The notes under the pieces are model-generated. The model was not told where the DNA came from. It saw only the letters and a list, made by a program, of their open reading frames with translations, and made no database searches. 64,000 nt of DNA from Qipengyuania citrea (GTDB lineage: Bacteria > Pseudomonadota > Alphaproteobacteria > Sphingomonadales > Sphingomonadaceae): assembly GCF_024171405.1 (NCBI RefSeq), contig NZ_JALJZT010000001.1, positions 1 to 64,000 of the forward strand. The letters run 5' to 3'. Positions within the stretch are counted from its first letter, which is position 1, and every line of letters starts with the position of its first letter. Positions 56,354 to 64,000 of the stretch are shown here, one piece after another. Position numbers and translations under genes: made by a program.

Positions 56354-57211
56354 TCAGGGCGTGAAAAAGGGCTTGTCGCCGGCAATCGTGACGCGTTCCA
56401 TCACGCGGCGCGCGGGGAAATAATCGCTCGCGGCGAAATGCTGGCATACCCGGTTGTCCCAGAACGCGACCGAGCCCGCCTGCCAGCGAAACCGGCACTG
56501 GATTTCGGCATCCTTGGCGGTGGCGAACAGGTGATCGAGCAGCCAGCGGCTTTCGCTCTCCGCCAGCCCCTCGATATGCGAGGTAAAGGCGGTGTTGACG
56601 TAGATCGCGCGTTCGCCGGTTTCGGGATGCGTGCGGATCACCGGATGGCGCATTGGCGGGTAGGTATCGTGCAGTTCCTCGGGCCGCTTGCCCAGCCGCT
56701 TGGCGAACACCCGCGCGATGTCATGCACCGCGGTCAATCCTTCGCAGAAGGCCTTCATCGGGTCGGACAATCGCTCGTAGGCGAGGTGCATATTGGCGAA
56801 CAGCGTATCGCCGCCGCAATCGGGCACTTCGCGCGCCAGCAGGATCGAACCGAGCGAGGGTTCTTCGCGCCAGGTGACGTCCGAATGCCAGGCGTTTTCC
56901 TGTCCGCGGCTCTTGGGCCCATGCTCGATCCGCAGCACTTCGCGGTTCGGCTGGTCCTTCGGCGTGGCGGGATGGATTTCCAGTTCGCCGAACGCGCGCG
57001 CAAAGGCGATATGCTGCGCGGTGGTGATGTCCTGGTCGCGGAAGAAGATCACCCCGTGGCTGAGCAGCGCGGCGCGGATCTCGGGGATACGCGCGGCAAT
57101 GTCGGCGCTGCCGAGGTCGATCCCGAGTATCTCCGCCCCGATCGCCGGGGTCAGCGGACGAATGTCGAGCGTGCCGGTATCGCGCGTCGCGCGGTCGGAA
57201 ATGGTGGCCAT
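56354..57211 (-). CDS. TauD/TfdA family Fe(II)/2-oxoglutarate dioxygenase
   Basis: A 285-residue oxygenase. The iron site is H and D in AWHSDVTW and the distal histidine in NRVCQHFAAS, with the 2-oxoglutarate-binding arginine downstream in YFPARRVMERV. VIFFRDQDITTAQHIAFARAFGELE is a typical N-terminal segment. Relatives release sulfite from taurine or cleave aryloxyacids or alkyl sulfates; the actual substrate cannot be read here, and no transporter genes are adjacent. Confidence 0.9.
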   Translation of the reverse strand: MATISDRATRDTGTLDIRPLTPAIGAEILGIDLGSADIAARIPEIRAALLSHGVIFFRDQDITTAQHIAFARAFGELEIHPATPKDQPNREVLRIEHGPKSRGQENAWHSDVTWREEPSLGSILLAREVPDCGGDTLFANMHLAYERLSDPMKAFCEGLTAVHDIARVFAKRLGKRPEELHDTYPPMRHPVIRTHPETGERAIYVNTAFTSHIEGLAESESRWLLDHLFATAKDAEIQCRFRWQAGSVAFWDNRVCQHFAASDYFPARRVMERVTIAGDKPFFTP

Positions 57212-57266
57212 ATTCTCTCTCCCTGCCGCGGAGCATGCCACAGGCGGCACGCGATTGCATCGGCTT

Positions 57267-57545
57267 TCAGGGAGCGACGAATTTGCGCGCGCTGGCGCGG
57301 CGGTGCGGGCATCCGGGCCAGCAGCACGGGCGCTTCTTCCCGTCGAGCACTTCCTCGTGCAGCCGAGCGCGGCGCTTGGCGCGGGTGGGTTCCTGCCTGG
57401 CCGAGATCGTCCAGCAGATCCATTCGTTGCGTGCCAGCGGGGTCAGCGCCTGCCATTTCGTGGCCAGCGCCGGGTCGCTGTCGAGCAGTGCTTCGAGTTC
57501 GGGGGGAAGCGCGTGGCGGAAATCGGGATCAGCAGGTGCTGCCAT
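57267..57545 (-). CDS. YdeI/OmpD-associated family small protein
   Basis: A 92-residue protein. The segment LPPELEALLDSDPALATKWQALTPLARNEWICWTISARQEPTRAKRRARLHEEVLDGKKRPCCWPGCPHR resembles the C-terminal half of YdeI/OmpD-associated proteins in outline. Three cysteines lie close together near the end (CCWPGC). It lies downstream of hemA on the same strand by six bases, so it may be co-transcribed. The role is unknown. Confidence 0.65.
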   Translation of the reverse strand: MAAPADPDFRHALPPELEALLDSDPALATKWQALTPLARNEWICWTISARQEPTRAKRRARLHEEVLDGKKRPCCWPGCPHRRASARKFVAP

Positions 57546-57551
57546 TCCGGG

Positions 57552-58772
57552 TCAGGCGGCCTGCGCGAGTTCCAGATCCATGCGGTCCCAGATTTCGACC
57601 AGCGCGCCGACCAGATCGTCCATCATCGCCGGCGTATGCGCGGGGCCGGGGGTGAAGCGCAGCCGCTCGGTGCCGCGCGGCACGGTCGGGAAATTGATCG
57701 GCTGCACATAGACGCCGTATTCGGCGAGCAGGATGTCGCTGATCTTCTTGGCGCGGACCGGGTCGCCGACCATCAGCGGGACGATATGCGTGACGCTGTC
57801 CATCACCGGCAGGCCCGCATCGCGCATCTTGGTCTTGAGCAGTTCGGCGGCGGCCTGCTGGCCTTCGCGTTCCTCGTTGCTCGATTTGAGATGGCGCACC
57901 GCGGCCAGCACGCCCGCGACCAGCGCCGGGCTGAGCGAGGTGGTGAAGATGAACCCCGGCGCATAGGAGCGGATGCAGTCGACGATCTTCTTGTCGGCCG
58001 CGATATAGCCGCCCATAACGCCGAACGCCTTGCCCAGCGTGCCTTCGATGATGTCGATCCGGTGCGCGGCTTCGTCGCGTTCCGAAATGCCGCCGCCGCG
58101 CGGGCCGTACATGCCCACTGCGTGGACCTCGTCGACATAGGTCAGGGCGTTGTATTTTTCCGCGAGGTCGCAGATTTCGTGAATCGGCGCGATGTCGCCA
58201 TCCATCGAATAGACGCTTTCGAAGGCGATCAGCTTGGGCGTGGCTTCGTCTTCGGCGGCCAGCAATTCCTCGAGATGGGCGAGGTCGTTGTGGCGGAAGA
58301 CGCGCTTCTCGCAGCCCGAATTGCGGATCCCGGCGATCATGCTGGCGTGGTTGAGTTCGTCCGAAAAGATCACGCAGCCGGGCAGCAGCTTGGCCACGGT
58401 CGACAGCGTCGCATCGTTCGAGACATAGCCGCTGGTGAACAGCAGCGCGGCGTCCTTGCCGTGCAGGTCGGACAATTCGTCTTCGAGCTGGACGTGGTAA
58501 TGCGTGTTGCCGCCGATATTGCGCGTGCCGCCACTGCCTGCGCCGACATCGTGCAGCGCCTCTTCCATCGCCGCGATCACCTTGGGGTGCTGGCCCATCG
58601 CAAGGTAATCGTTCGAACACCACACGGTGACCGGCTTGGGGCCATTGTGGCCCGCAAAGCAGCGCGCATTGGGGAAGGCACCCTTGTTGCGCAGGATGTC
58701 GATAAAGACGCGGTAGCGGCCTTCCTCGTGCAGCCGGGAAATCGCTTCGTCGAAGATCTGGTCGTAATTCAC
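57552..58772 (-). CDS. hemA: 5-aminolevulinate synthase
   Basis: Condenses glycine and succinyl-CoA to 5-aminolevulinate, the first step of haem and (bacterio)chlorophyll synthesis by the C4 route. The 406 residues show the PLP lysine in [14 protein letters not shown] and the glycine loop [17 protein letters not shown]. Start is taken at the GTG at 58772, giving the family N-terminus [20 protein letters not shown]; an upstream GTG at 58796 is also possible. This route is diagnostic for alphaproteobacteria. Confidence 0.95.
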   Translation of the reverse strand: MNYDQIFDEAISRLHEEGRYRVFIDILRNKGAFPNARCFAGHNGPKPVTVWCSNDYLAMGQHPKVIAAMEEALHDVGAGSGGTRNIGGNTHYHVQLEDELSDLHGKDAALLFTSGYVSNDATLSTVAKLLPGCVIFSDELNHASMIAGIRNSGCEKRVFRHNDLAHLEELLAAEDEATPKLIAFESVYSMDGDIAPIHEICDLAEKYNALTYVDEVHAVGMYGPRGGGISERDEAAHRIDIIEGTLGKAFGVMGGYIAADKKIVDCIRSYAPGFIFTTSLSPALVAGVLAAVRHLKSSNEEREGQQAAAELLKTKMRDAGLPVMDSVTHIVPLMVGDPVRAKKISDILLAEYGVYVQPINFPTVPRGTERLRFTPGPAHTPAMMDDLVGALVEIWDRMDLELAQAA

Positions 58773-58880
58773 TGGCGTATTCGCCCGTATCTGCACCGCC
58801 CGTCCGCGGCTGACTGTGCCGGTCGCCCTAATCGAATACGTTGCAAATCGCTACCGCGATCTTTGCGAGTGGCTCGCAAG

Positions 58881-59675
58881 TCAGAAGGGACGCAAATCCT
58901 CGATCCCGAGCTGCGCGAAGGCCGGGGCAAGCCGTTTGAAATCATCGAGATCGCCGGTCGTCACGGCGAAATCGGGGGCGCTGCGGGCGAAGGACTGGCC
59001 CTCGGTGAGCGAGGCGATGCGCCGCGCGATCCCGCCAGCGCCATGGACGAAGCCGACGCCCGCGCCGAAGGCCTCGCGCAATTCGGCCTCGAGCAACGGG
59101 AAATGCGTGCAGGCCAGGATCACCGTGTCGAGCCGCTCGCCATGGTCCTGCAGCACGAGGCCCGAGGCAGCGCGCGCGACATCGTCGATATCGACCTCTT
59201 CGCCGCGCAATTTCGCCTCGCCCAGCGCCACGAGGTTGTTCGCGCCGAACCGCAGCAGCGTGCATTCGCGGGCAAATTGCCGTTCGAGGTCGTCGACATA
59301 GCGCTGGCGCACCGTCGCCTCGGTGCCGAGCAGACCGATCACCCCGCTCCGGGTCATCGCCGCCGCGGGCTTGATCGCGGGCACCGTGCCCACGATCGGC
59401 GTTTCAAGCACGTCGCGCACCATGCCCAGCGCGATCGTGCTGGCAGTGTTGCAGGCGATGCAGATTAGCCGCGGCTGGTAGCGTTCGGCCATCCGCCCGA
59501 GCAGCCCGGCGACTCGCGCGGCCACCTCCGCTTCGCTCTTTGCGCCATAGGGCAGGCCGGCCATGTCCGCGGCGTAGATCACCGGCGCCTGCGGCAGCAG
59601 CGCGCGCAGTTCGCCCAGTACGGTCAGTCCGCCGACACCCGAATCGAACAGCAGGATGGGGGAATGTTGGTCCAA
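58881..59675 (-). CDS. murI: glutamate racemase MurI
   Basis: Makes D-glutamate for peptidoglycan. The 264 residues contain FDSGVGGLTVL, the two catalytic cysteines in ACNTASTIAL and ACTHFPLL, and LPYGAKS. The start is TTG at 59675; no ATG or GTG gives a full-length N-terminus. Upstream it is separated by about 165 bases from the divergent plsY. Confidence 0.95.
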   Translation of the reverse strand: MDQHSPILLFDSGVGGLTVLGELRALLPQAPVIYAADMAGLPYGAKSEAEVAARVAGLLGRMAERYQPRLICIACNTASTIALGMVRDVLETPIVGTVPAIKPAAAMTRSGVIGLLGTEATVRQRYVDDLERQFARECTLLRFGANNLVALGEAKLRGEEVDIDDVARAASGLVLQDHGERLDTVILACTHFPLLEAELREAFGAGVGFVHGAGGIARRIASLTEGQSFARSAPDFAVTTGDLDDFKRLAPAFAQLGIEDLRPF

Positions 59676-59840
59676 AGCTCCAGATCCGTTCGAATTGGCA
59701 GGCCGGTATCGCAGATGGGTCTTGGCCTAACCCGGTACTTTCTTCTAGGTCGCTAGAACGCAAAAACGGCCGCGGGGCAACGCCCGCCTGCGGTGGTGGG
59801 ACGCTCGGGGCGTAGCTTGGGGTATATCGTGCCAGCAGAA

Positions 59841-60446
59841 ATGACCACCACCGTGCTCTGGGCGGCGCTGCTCGGCTATGCGATCGGCTCGATCCCCTTC
59901 GGGCTGCTGCTCACCCGCGCCGCGGGCATGGGCGATGTGCGCAACATCGGCAGCGGCAATATCGGCGCGACCAACGTGCTGCGCACCGGCAACAAGGGGC
60001 TGGCCGCGGCCACGCTGCTGCTCGATTTGCTCAAGGGGTTCGCCGCGGTCACGATTGCCGGGCAATTGTGGGGCGAAGTGGCGATGGCCTTTGCCGCAGG
60101 CGCGGCGGTGCTCGGCCACTGCTTCCCCGTCTGGCTCGGCTTCAAGGGCGGCAAGGGCGTGGCAACCAATGCCGGCGTGGCCTTTGGGCTCGCCTGGCCG
60201 CTGGGGCTGGCCTACGCCTTCGTCTGGCTCAGCATTTTGGCGATCTTCCGCATTTCCTCGCTTGCCGGAATGGCCGCGGTGGTCGCGGCGGCGGCCGCCG
60301 CGCCGCTGTTCGGCCATCCGCAGTTCTTCCCCGTGCTCGGCGCGATCGCGTTGCTGATCATCTATCTCCACCGCGAAAATATTGCGCGGCTGGCCAGGGG
60401 CGAGGAGCCCCGCGTCGGCGGCAGCAAGGACACTGCCGGGGGATGA
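59841..60446 (+). CDS. plsY: glycerol-3-phosphate acyltransferase PlsY
   Basis: A 201-residue polytopic membrane enzyme that acylates glycerol 3-phosphate using acyl-phosphate. Conserved cytosolic motifs are IGSGNIGATNVLRTGNKG and FKGGKGVATNAGV. Five hydrophobic helices can be seen. Its stop overlaps the dprA start (ATGA), so the two are translationally coupled, an arrangement found in other alphaproteobacteria. Confidence 0.95.
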   Translation: MTTTVLWAALLGYAIGSIPFGLLLTRAAGMGDVRNIGSGNIGATNVLRTGNKGLAAATLLLDLLKGFAAVTIAGQLWGEVAMAFAAGAAVLGHCFPVWLGFKGGKGVATNAGVAFGLAWPLGLAYAFVWLSILAIFRISSLAGMAAVVAAAAAAPLFGHPQFFPVLGAIALLIIYLHRENIARLARGEEPRVGGSKDTAGG

Positions 60447-61549
60447 CCGGCGCGGCGACCTCGGCCCTGTCGCAGGACGAGGCGTTCGCCCGCATCCGGC
60501 TGCTGCGCTCGCCCAATATCGGGCCGGTCAGCTATGCCATGCTGCTGCAGCGCTTCGGCAGTGCGGTGCAGGCGCTCGAGGCGCTGCCCGATCTGGGCCG
60601 GCGCGGGGGGCGCCAGTACCGCGCCACCGCCGCCGAGACGGTGGAGCGCGAGGTCGAGGCGGTGCGCCAGGCAGGCGCGAAATACCTGTTCCACGACCAG
60701 CCCGATTACCCTGCGCTGCTCGGCCAGCTCGACAGCGCGCCGCCGATCCTCACCTGGCGCGGCGACCTCGCGCTGGCCGCGCGGCCCTGCGTCGCCATGG
60801 TCGGCGCGCGCAATGCCAGCGCGGCGGCGGTCAAGCTGGCGCGCGATTTCGCCAGCGGGCTGGCCGAGGCGGGGTTCACCGTGGTTTCGGGGCTGGCGCG
60901 CGGGATCGACGGCGCCGCGCATGAAGGCGCCTTCCCGCACACTATCGGCGTGATCGCCAGCGGGATCGACATCGCCTATCCGCCGCAGCACGCCGATCTG
61001 CAGGAGCGGATCGCCAGCGAGGGACTGCTGCTGGCCGAACAGCCGCCGGGCACCGAACCGCGCGGCAGCCATTTCCCCAGCCGCAACCGGATCATCGCCG
61101 GGCTGGCGGGCGGGACGCTGGTGGTCGAGGCGGCGATCAAATCGGGCAGCCTCATCACCGCGCGGCTCGCGGGCGAGGCGGGGCGCGAGGTGATGGCGAT
61201 CCCCGGCAGCCCGCTCGAGGCGCGCAGCCACGGCTGCAACCACCTCATCCGCGAAGGCGCGGTGTTGGTGCAGGAACCCGCCGAGGTGGCCGAACTGCTG
61301 AGCACCTTCGCCGGCGAACCGCGCTCGACCTTTCGCGAACCGGCCAATGGCTTCGACTACACGCCCGAAGACCTTGCCCAGGCCGAACCCGCGGACATTG
61401 CCGGGCTGCTCACCGCCGCCCCCGTCGCAGTGGACGAACTGATCCGCCAGTCGGGCACACCCGCCGCGGCAGTGCAGCTCGCGCTGCTCGAACTGGAGAT
61501 CGCCGGACAGCTTGAACGCCACGCCGCAGGACGGGTGAGCCTGAAATAA
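60443..61549 (+). CDS. dprA: DNA-processing protein DprA
   Basis: A 368-residue protein that binds incoming single-stranded DNA and loads RecA during natural transformation. The N-terminal SAM-like helices (RLLRSPNIGPVSYAMLLQRFG) precede the Rossmann core (VAMVGARNASAAAVKLARDFASGLAEAGFTVVSGLARGIDGAAHEGA, in outline) and SHFPSRNRIIAGLAGGTLVVEA. A C-terminal winged helix (about 300-368) closes it. Other competence genes are not in this window. Confidence 0.95.
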   Translation: MTGAATSALSQDEAFARIRLLRSPNIGPVSYAMLLQRFGSAVQALEALPDLGRRGGRQYRATAAETVEREVEAVRQAGAKYLFHDQPDYPALLGQLDSAPPILTWRGDLALAARPCVAMVGARNASAAAVKLARDFASGLAEAGFTVVSGLARGIDGAAHEGAFPHTIGVIASGIDIAYPPQHADLQERIASEGLLLAEQPPGTEPRGSHFPSRNRIIAGLAGGTLVVEAAIKSGSLITARLAGEAGREVMAIPGSPLEARSHGCNHLIREGAVLVQEPAEVAELLSTFAGEPRSTFREPANGFDYTPEDLAQAEPADIAGLLTAAPVAVDELIRQSGTPAAAVQLALLELEIAGQLERHAAGRVSLK

Positions 61550-61564
61550 GCGTCCGGCCTGCCG

Positions 61565-61592
61565 GTCATCCCGCGGCGAGCTCGGGGGTGAC
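61565..61592. repeat. degenerate REP-like palindrome after dprA
   Basis: GTCATCCCG at the left pairs imperfectly with CGGGGGTGAC at the right, 16 bases after the dprA stop. It looks like a decayed half of the same palindrome type seen at 16187 and 21407. Confidence 0.5.
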
Positions 61593-61731
61593 GTTACGGA
61601 AAGCAGGAAAAATGGCGCATTCTTGCAATTCCATATGTCGTTCTTGTCATATCATGGTGTCTTCCCCGCCCGCGACTCGGGCGCCGAAAGCACACCAGAT
61701 CAGACAGCGGGCGCTGTTCGCAGCGCGCGCG

Positions 61732-61768
61732 ACGGGCCGCCTCCGTACCTCCTATACGGGCGGCCCGT
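61732..61768. promoter_or_regulatory. strong hairpin in the dprA to membrane-protein gap
   Basis: Arms ACGGGCCGCC and GGCGGCCCGT pair perfectly, with an inner CCGTA/TACGG extension and the loop CCTCC. There is no T run. It lies 65 bases before the next gene start and could be a leader structure. The rest of the 284-base gap (61550-61833) shows no gene. Confidence 0.5.
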
Positions 61769-61833
61769 TCTGCGTTTGGCGCTTGCCCATTGACGGATGC
61801 ACTCTTACCCGGCCTTCCGGAAACGGGGGCACG

Positions 61834-62499
61834 ATGGAACCGAGAGCGGTCGATTTTCGCACGATTGGGCTGGAGATGCTGCGACTGGCGCGCATGCTGC
61901 CGGTGCCGCTGACGCTGTATATCCTGTGCACGACCGCCGCCTACGCCGTGGAGGAATGGCATTACGGCGATGACTTCACGATGGTGGGCACGCTGATCAT
62001 GCTGGTCGACGGCTATCTGGTCTATGTGCTGATCTTCCTCCTGATGGCGGAGGCGGGGCTGTTCGCGCAGGGCAAACGCGGCGGGTTCCTGGCCTATCTG
62101 GTCTTCACCGTCCTTTGGGGGCTGGCGATCACCTTCGGCCTTATGCTCCTGATCGTTCCGGGTCTCATCCTGATGGCGCGGTGGATGCCCGGGGTCTGCG
62201 ATGTGCTGGTGCGCAATGACGGCGCGGTGCAGGCCATGAAGCAGAGTTGGGAAGCGACCAGCCGCTCGACCGGCGCGCTGATGCTCCACGCAGCGGGGGC
62301 ATTTCTTCTGAGCGTGGCGGGCGGGGCGGTATGGGCGTTGCCCGCCAGCCTATGGGGGTCTGCGCCGCTGGCCTTCACGATCCTTGCTAACTTGCTTGCC
62401 GTGCTTGCCAGCGTCTGGCTGGTCCTGCTGTCGGTTGCGAGCTACGGGCTGCTGATGGCGCCAGCGGCCAAAGATGCGGCGGTGCAATCTCCCGCTTGA
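61834..62499 (+). CDS. polytopic membrane protein of unknown function
   Basis: A 221-residue protein with about five or six membrane helices (roughly 21-40, 49-70, 83-110, 146-168 and 173-200). The segment LMLLIVPGLILMARWMPGVCDVLVRNDGAVQAMKQSWEATSRS in outline resembles YciC/DUF975-type or GlpQ-membrane-domain proteins, whose role is unclear. ATG at 61834 lies after GGGGGC. It is followed by topA after 71 bases. Confidence 0.65.
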   Translation: MEPRAVDFRTIGLEMLRLARMLPVPLTLYILCTTAAYAVEEWHYGDDFTMVGTLIMLVDGYLVYVLIFLLMAEAGLFAQGKRGGFLAYLVFTVLWGLAITFGLMLLIVPGLILMARWMPGVCDVLVRNDGAVQAMKQSWEATSRSTGALMLHAAGAFLLSVAGGAVWALPASLWGSAPLAFTILANLLAVLASVWLVLLSVASYGLLMAPAAKDAAVQSPA

Positions 62500-62570
62500 C
62501 GGCGCTCTTACCCGGGCCCCATTTTCGCGCGTATACGCACGTACACACGTAAGGGACTGTTTTTACCTCC

Positions 62571-64000
62571 ATGCAACTGGTCATCGTCGAATCGCCCGCC
62601 AAGGCGAAAACCATCGAGAAATATCTCGGCAAGGACTTCAAGGTTCTCGCCAGCTATGGTCACGTCCGCGACCTGCCGCCCAAGGATGGCAGCGTGCGCC
62701 CGGACGAGGATTTCGCGATGGACTGGGAGCTCTATCGCGACAAGCAGAAGCGCTTCAAGGAAATCAGCGACGCGGCGAAGGGCGCCGACCGCCTGGTCCT
62801 CGCGACCGACCCCGACCGCGAGGGCGAGGCGATTTCGTGGCACGTGCGCGAGCTGCTGGCGAAGCGCAAGACGCTGCCCGCCAAGGTTGACCGGGTGACG
62901 TTCAACGCGATCACCAAACAGGCGGTGACCGATGCGATGAAGGCCCCGCGCGAGCTCGACCAGCCGCTGATCGACGCCTATCTCGCGCGCCGCGCGCTCG
63001 ACTATCTCTATGGATTCACGCTGTCGCCCGTACTGTGGCGGCGCCTGCCCGGCGCCAAGAGCGCGGGCCGCGTGCAATCGGTCGCGCTGCGGCTGATCGT
63101 CGACCGCGAGATCGAGATCGAGCATTTCCGCGCCGACGAATACTGGTCGGTGATCGCCAAGCTGCAGCAGGACGGCAGCGAGTTCGACGCGCGGCTGGTC
63201 CGGTTCGAGGGCAAGAAACTCGACAAGCTGACGCTCGGTGACGAGGGCAGCGCCGCCGCCGCGAAGCAGGCGGTCGAAACCGCCAACTTCACGGTCGAGG
63301 AAGTCGAGACCAAGCCGTTCAAGCGCAATCCCGCGCCGCCGTTCACCACCTCGACGCTGCAACAGGAAGCCGCGCGCAAGCTTGGTTTTTCCGCCAGCCA
63401 CACGATGCGCTGTGCGCAATCGCTCTACGAAGCGGGCTCGATCACCTACATGCGGACCGACGGCGTCAGCATGGACGGCAGCGCGATTTCCGCCTGCCGC
63501 AAGGCGGTCGCCGATCGCTATGGCGGCCATGCGCTCCCCGACAGCCCGCGCATGTACAAGACGAAAGCCAAGAATGCGCAGGAAGCGCATGAGGCGATCC
63601 GTCCGACCGACTTCAACCGCGACCGTGCGGGCAGCGGCGACGAGGGCCGGCTCTACGACCTCATCTTCAAGCGCGCGATGGCCAGCCAGATGGCCGCCGC
63701 CTCGCTCGAACGCACCACCGTCACGCTGCGCGAGGCCACCGGCCAGCACGAATTGCGCGCCACCGGGCAGGTGGTGAAATACCCCGGCTTCCTCGCGGTC
63801 TACCAGGAAGGGCGCGACGACGCGGAGGACGATGAAGAGGGCCTGCTGCCCGCCATCGCCAAGGGCGACAGCCCGCTCAAGAAGGGCGTCGAAGCAAACC
63901 AGCACTTCACCCAGCCGCCGCCGCGGTTTTCCGAGGCGAGCCTGGTCAAGCGGCTCGAGGAACTCGGCATCGGCCGCCCCTCGACCTATGCCAGCACGAT
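62571..64000 (+). CDS. topA: DNA topoisomerase I, 3' end outside the window
   Basis: Type IA topoisomerase that relaxes negative supercoils. The first 476 residues are present. The TOPRIM domain starts MQLVIVESPAKAKTIEKYLG and contains LATDPDREGEAISWH with the metal-binding acidic residues. The catalytic tyrosine is in GSITYMRTDGV, and NAQEAHEAIRPT follows. The window ends in the conserved RLEELGIGRPSTYAST. The zinc-binding C-terminal part lies beyond the window. A palindrome GCGTATACGC lies about 35 bases before the ATG. Confidence 0.96.
   Translation, partial: MQLVIVESPAKAKTIEKYLGKDFKVLASYGHVRDLPPKDGSVRPDEDFAMDWELYRDKQKRFKEISDAAKGADRLVLATDPDREGEAISWHVRELLAKRKTLPAKVDRVTFNAITKQAVTDAMKAPRELDQPLIDAYLARRALDYLYGFTLSPVLWRRLPGAKSAGRVQSVALRLIVDREIEIEHFRADEYWSVIAKLQQDGSEFDARLVRFEGKKLDKLTLGDEGSAAAAKQAVETANFTVEEVETKPFKRNPAPPFTTSTLQQEAARKLGFSASHTMRCAQSLYEAGSITYMRTDGVSMDGSAISACRKAVADRYGGHALPDSPRMYKTKAKNAQEAHEAIRPTDFNRDRAGSGDEGRLYDLIFKRAMASQMAAASLERTTVTLREATGQHELRATGQVVKYPGFLAVYQEGRDDAEDDEEGLLPAIAKGDSPLKKGVEANQHFTQPPPRFSEASLVKRLEELGIGRPSTYAST

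Noticed and set aside
56793-59468. 891-residue plus-strand frame across the dioxygenase, hemA and murI
   Set aside because: It spans three genes with unmistakable catalytic motifs on the other strand.

Overview
The window is GC-rich and, except at its left end, densely packed with ordinary single-copy bacterial genes. Several features point to an alphaproteobacterium of the order Sphingomonadales, probably family Erythrobacteraceae: the smc / twin DsbA-like / DciA (DUF721) / mutY block, the tsaB-rimI-mucR-fur-plsC block next to miaB-phoH-ybeY-corC, a C4-type 5-aminolevulinate synthase, a MucR/Ros regulator and DUF1489. This assignment comes from gene content and order only. No rRNA or tRNA was recognised and no database search was possible.

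Layout. Bases 1 to about 3,200 hold no supportable gene, carry a 51-base G tract at 180-230, and look unlike the rest; I read this as a foreign or artefactual contig end fused to the genome near 3,200. From 3,166 to 9,202 the minus strand carries a truncated membrane-protein gene, smc, two DsbA-like thiol oxidoreductase genes and dciA. From 9,217 to 13,432 the plus strand carries mutY, a serine beta-lactamase-like hydrolase, nudC and a FrnE-like DsbA protein. From 13,490 to 17,900 are a small gene broken by an in-frame TAG, a chemoreceptor, a DUF1489 gene and mgtE. From 18,001 to 24,174 the plus strand holds a cyclophilin, an orphan ORF, miaB, phoH, a GIY-YIG gene bounded by inverted repeats, ybeY, corC and a LysR regulator. 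From 24,178 to 28,424 the minus strand holds plsC, fur, mucR, rimI, tsaB, a nitroreductase and a NifU-like protein.

The plus strand then has a double M16 peptidase, class II DAHP synthase, the ergothioneine pair egtB-egtD, a retropepsin-like protease, a trehalose operon (otsB, a GH15 enzyme, otsA), a tyrosine phosphatase and trxB. Two MAPEG genes and the betaine-lipid pair btaB/btaA follow on the minus strand with a threonine dehydratase-like gene. Between 46,009 and 53,564 lie all three enzymes of the carboxyspermidine route to polyamines (carboxyspermidine dehydrogenase, carboxyspermidine decarboxylase, ornithine-type decarboxylase), separated by two lipoproteins, an MpaB-like oxygenase and a TetR regulator. 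The decarboxylase has a structured leader that resembles the speF element. The right end has an MBL-like protein, a second nitroreductase, a SleB-type cell-wall hydrolase, a TauD-type dioxygenase, a YdeI-like protein, ALA synthase, murI, plsY, dprA, a membrane protein and topA, which runs off the window.

I found no convincing new defence system, prophage, CRISPR array or insertion sequence. The best candidates for something new are the GIY-YIG gene enclosed in 34-bp inverted repeats between phoH and ybeY, the small gene whose reading frame continues across a TAG, and the fur gene that begins directly after an intrinsic terminator.
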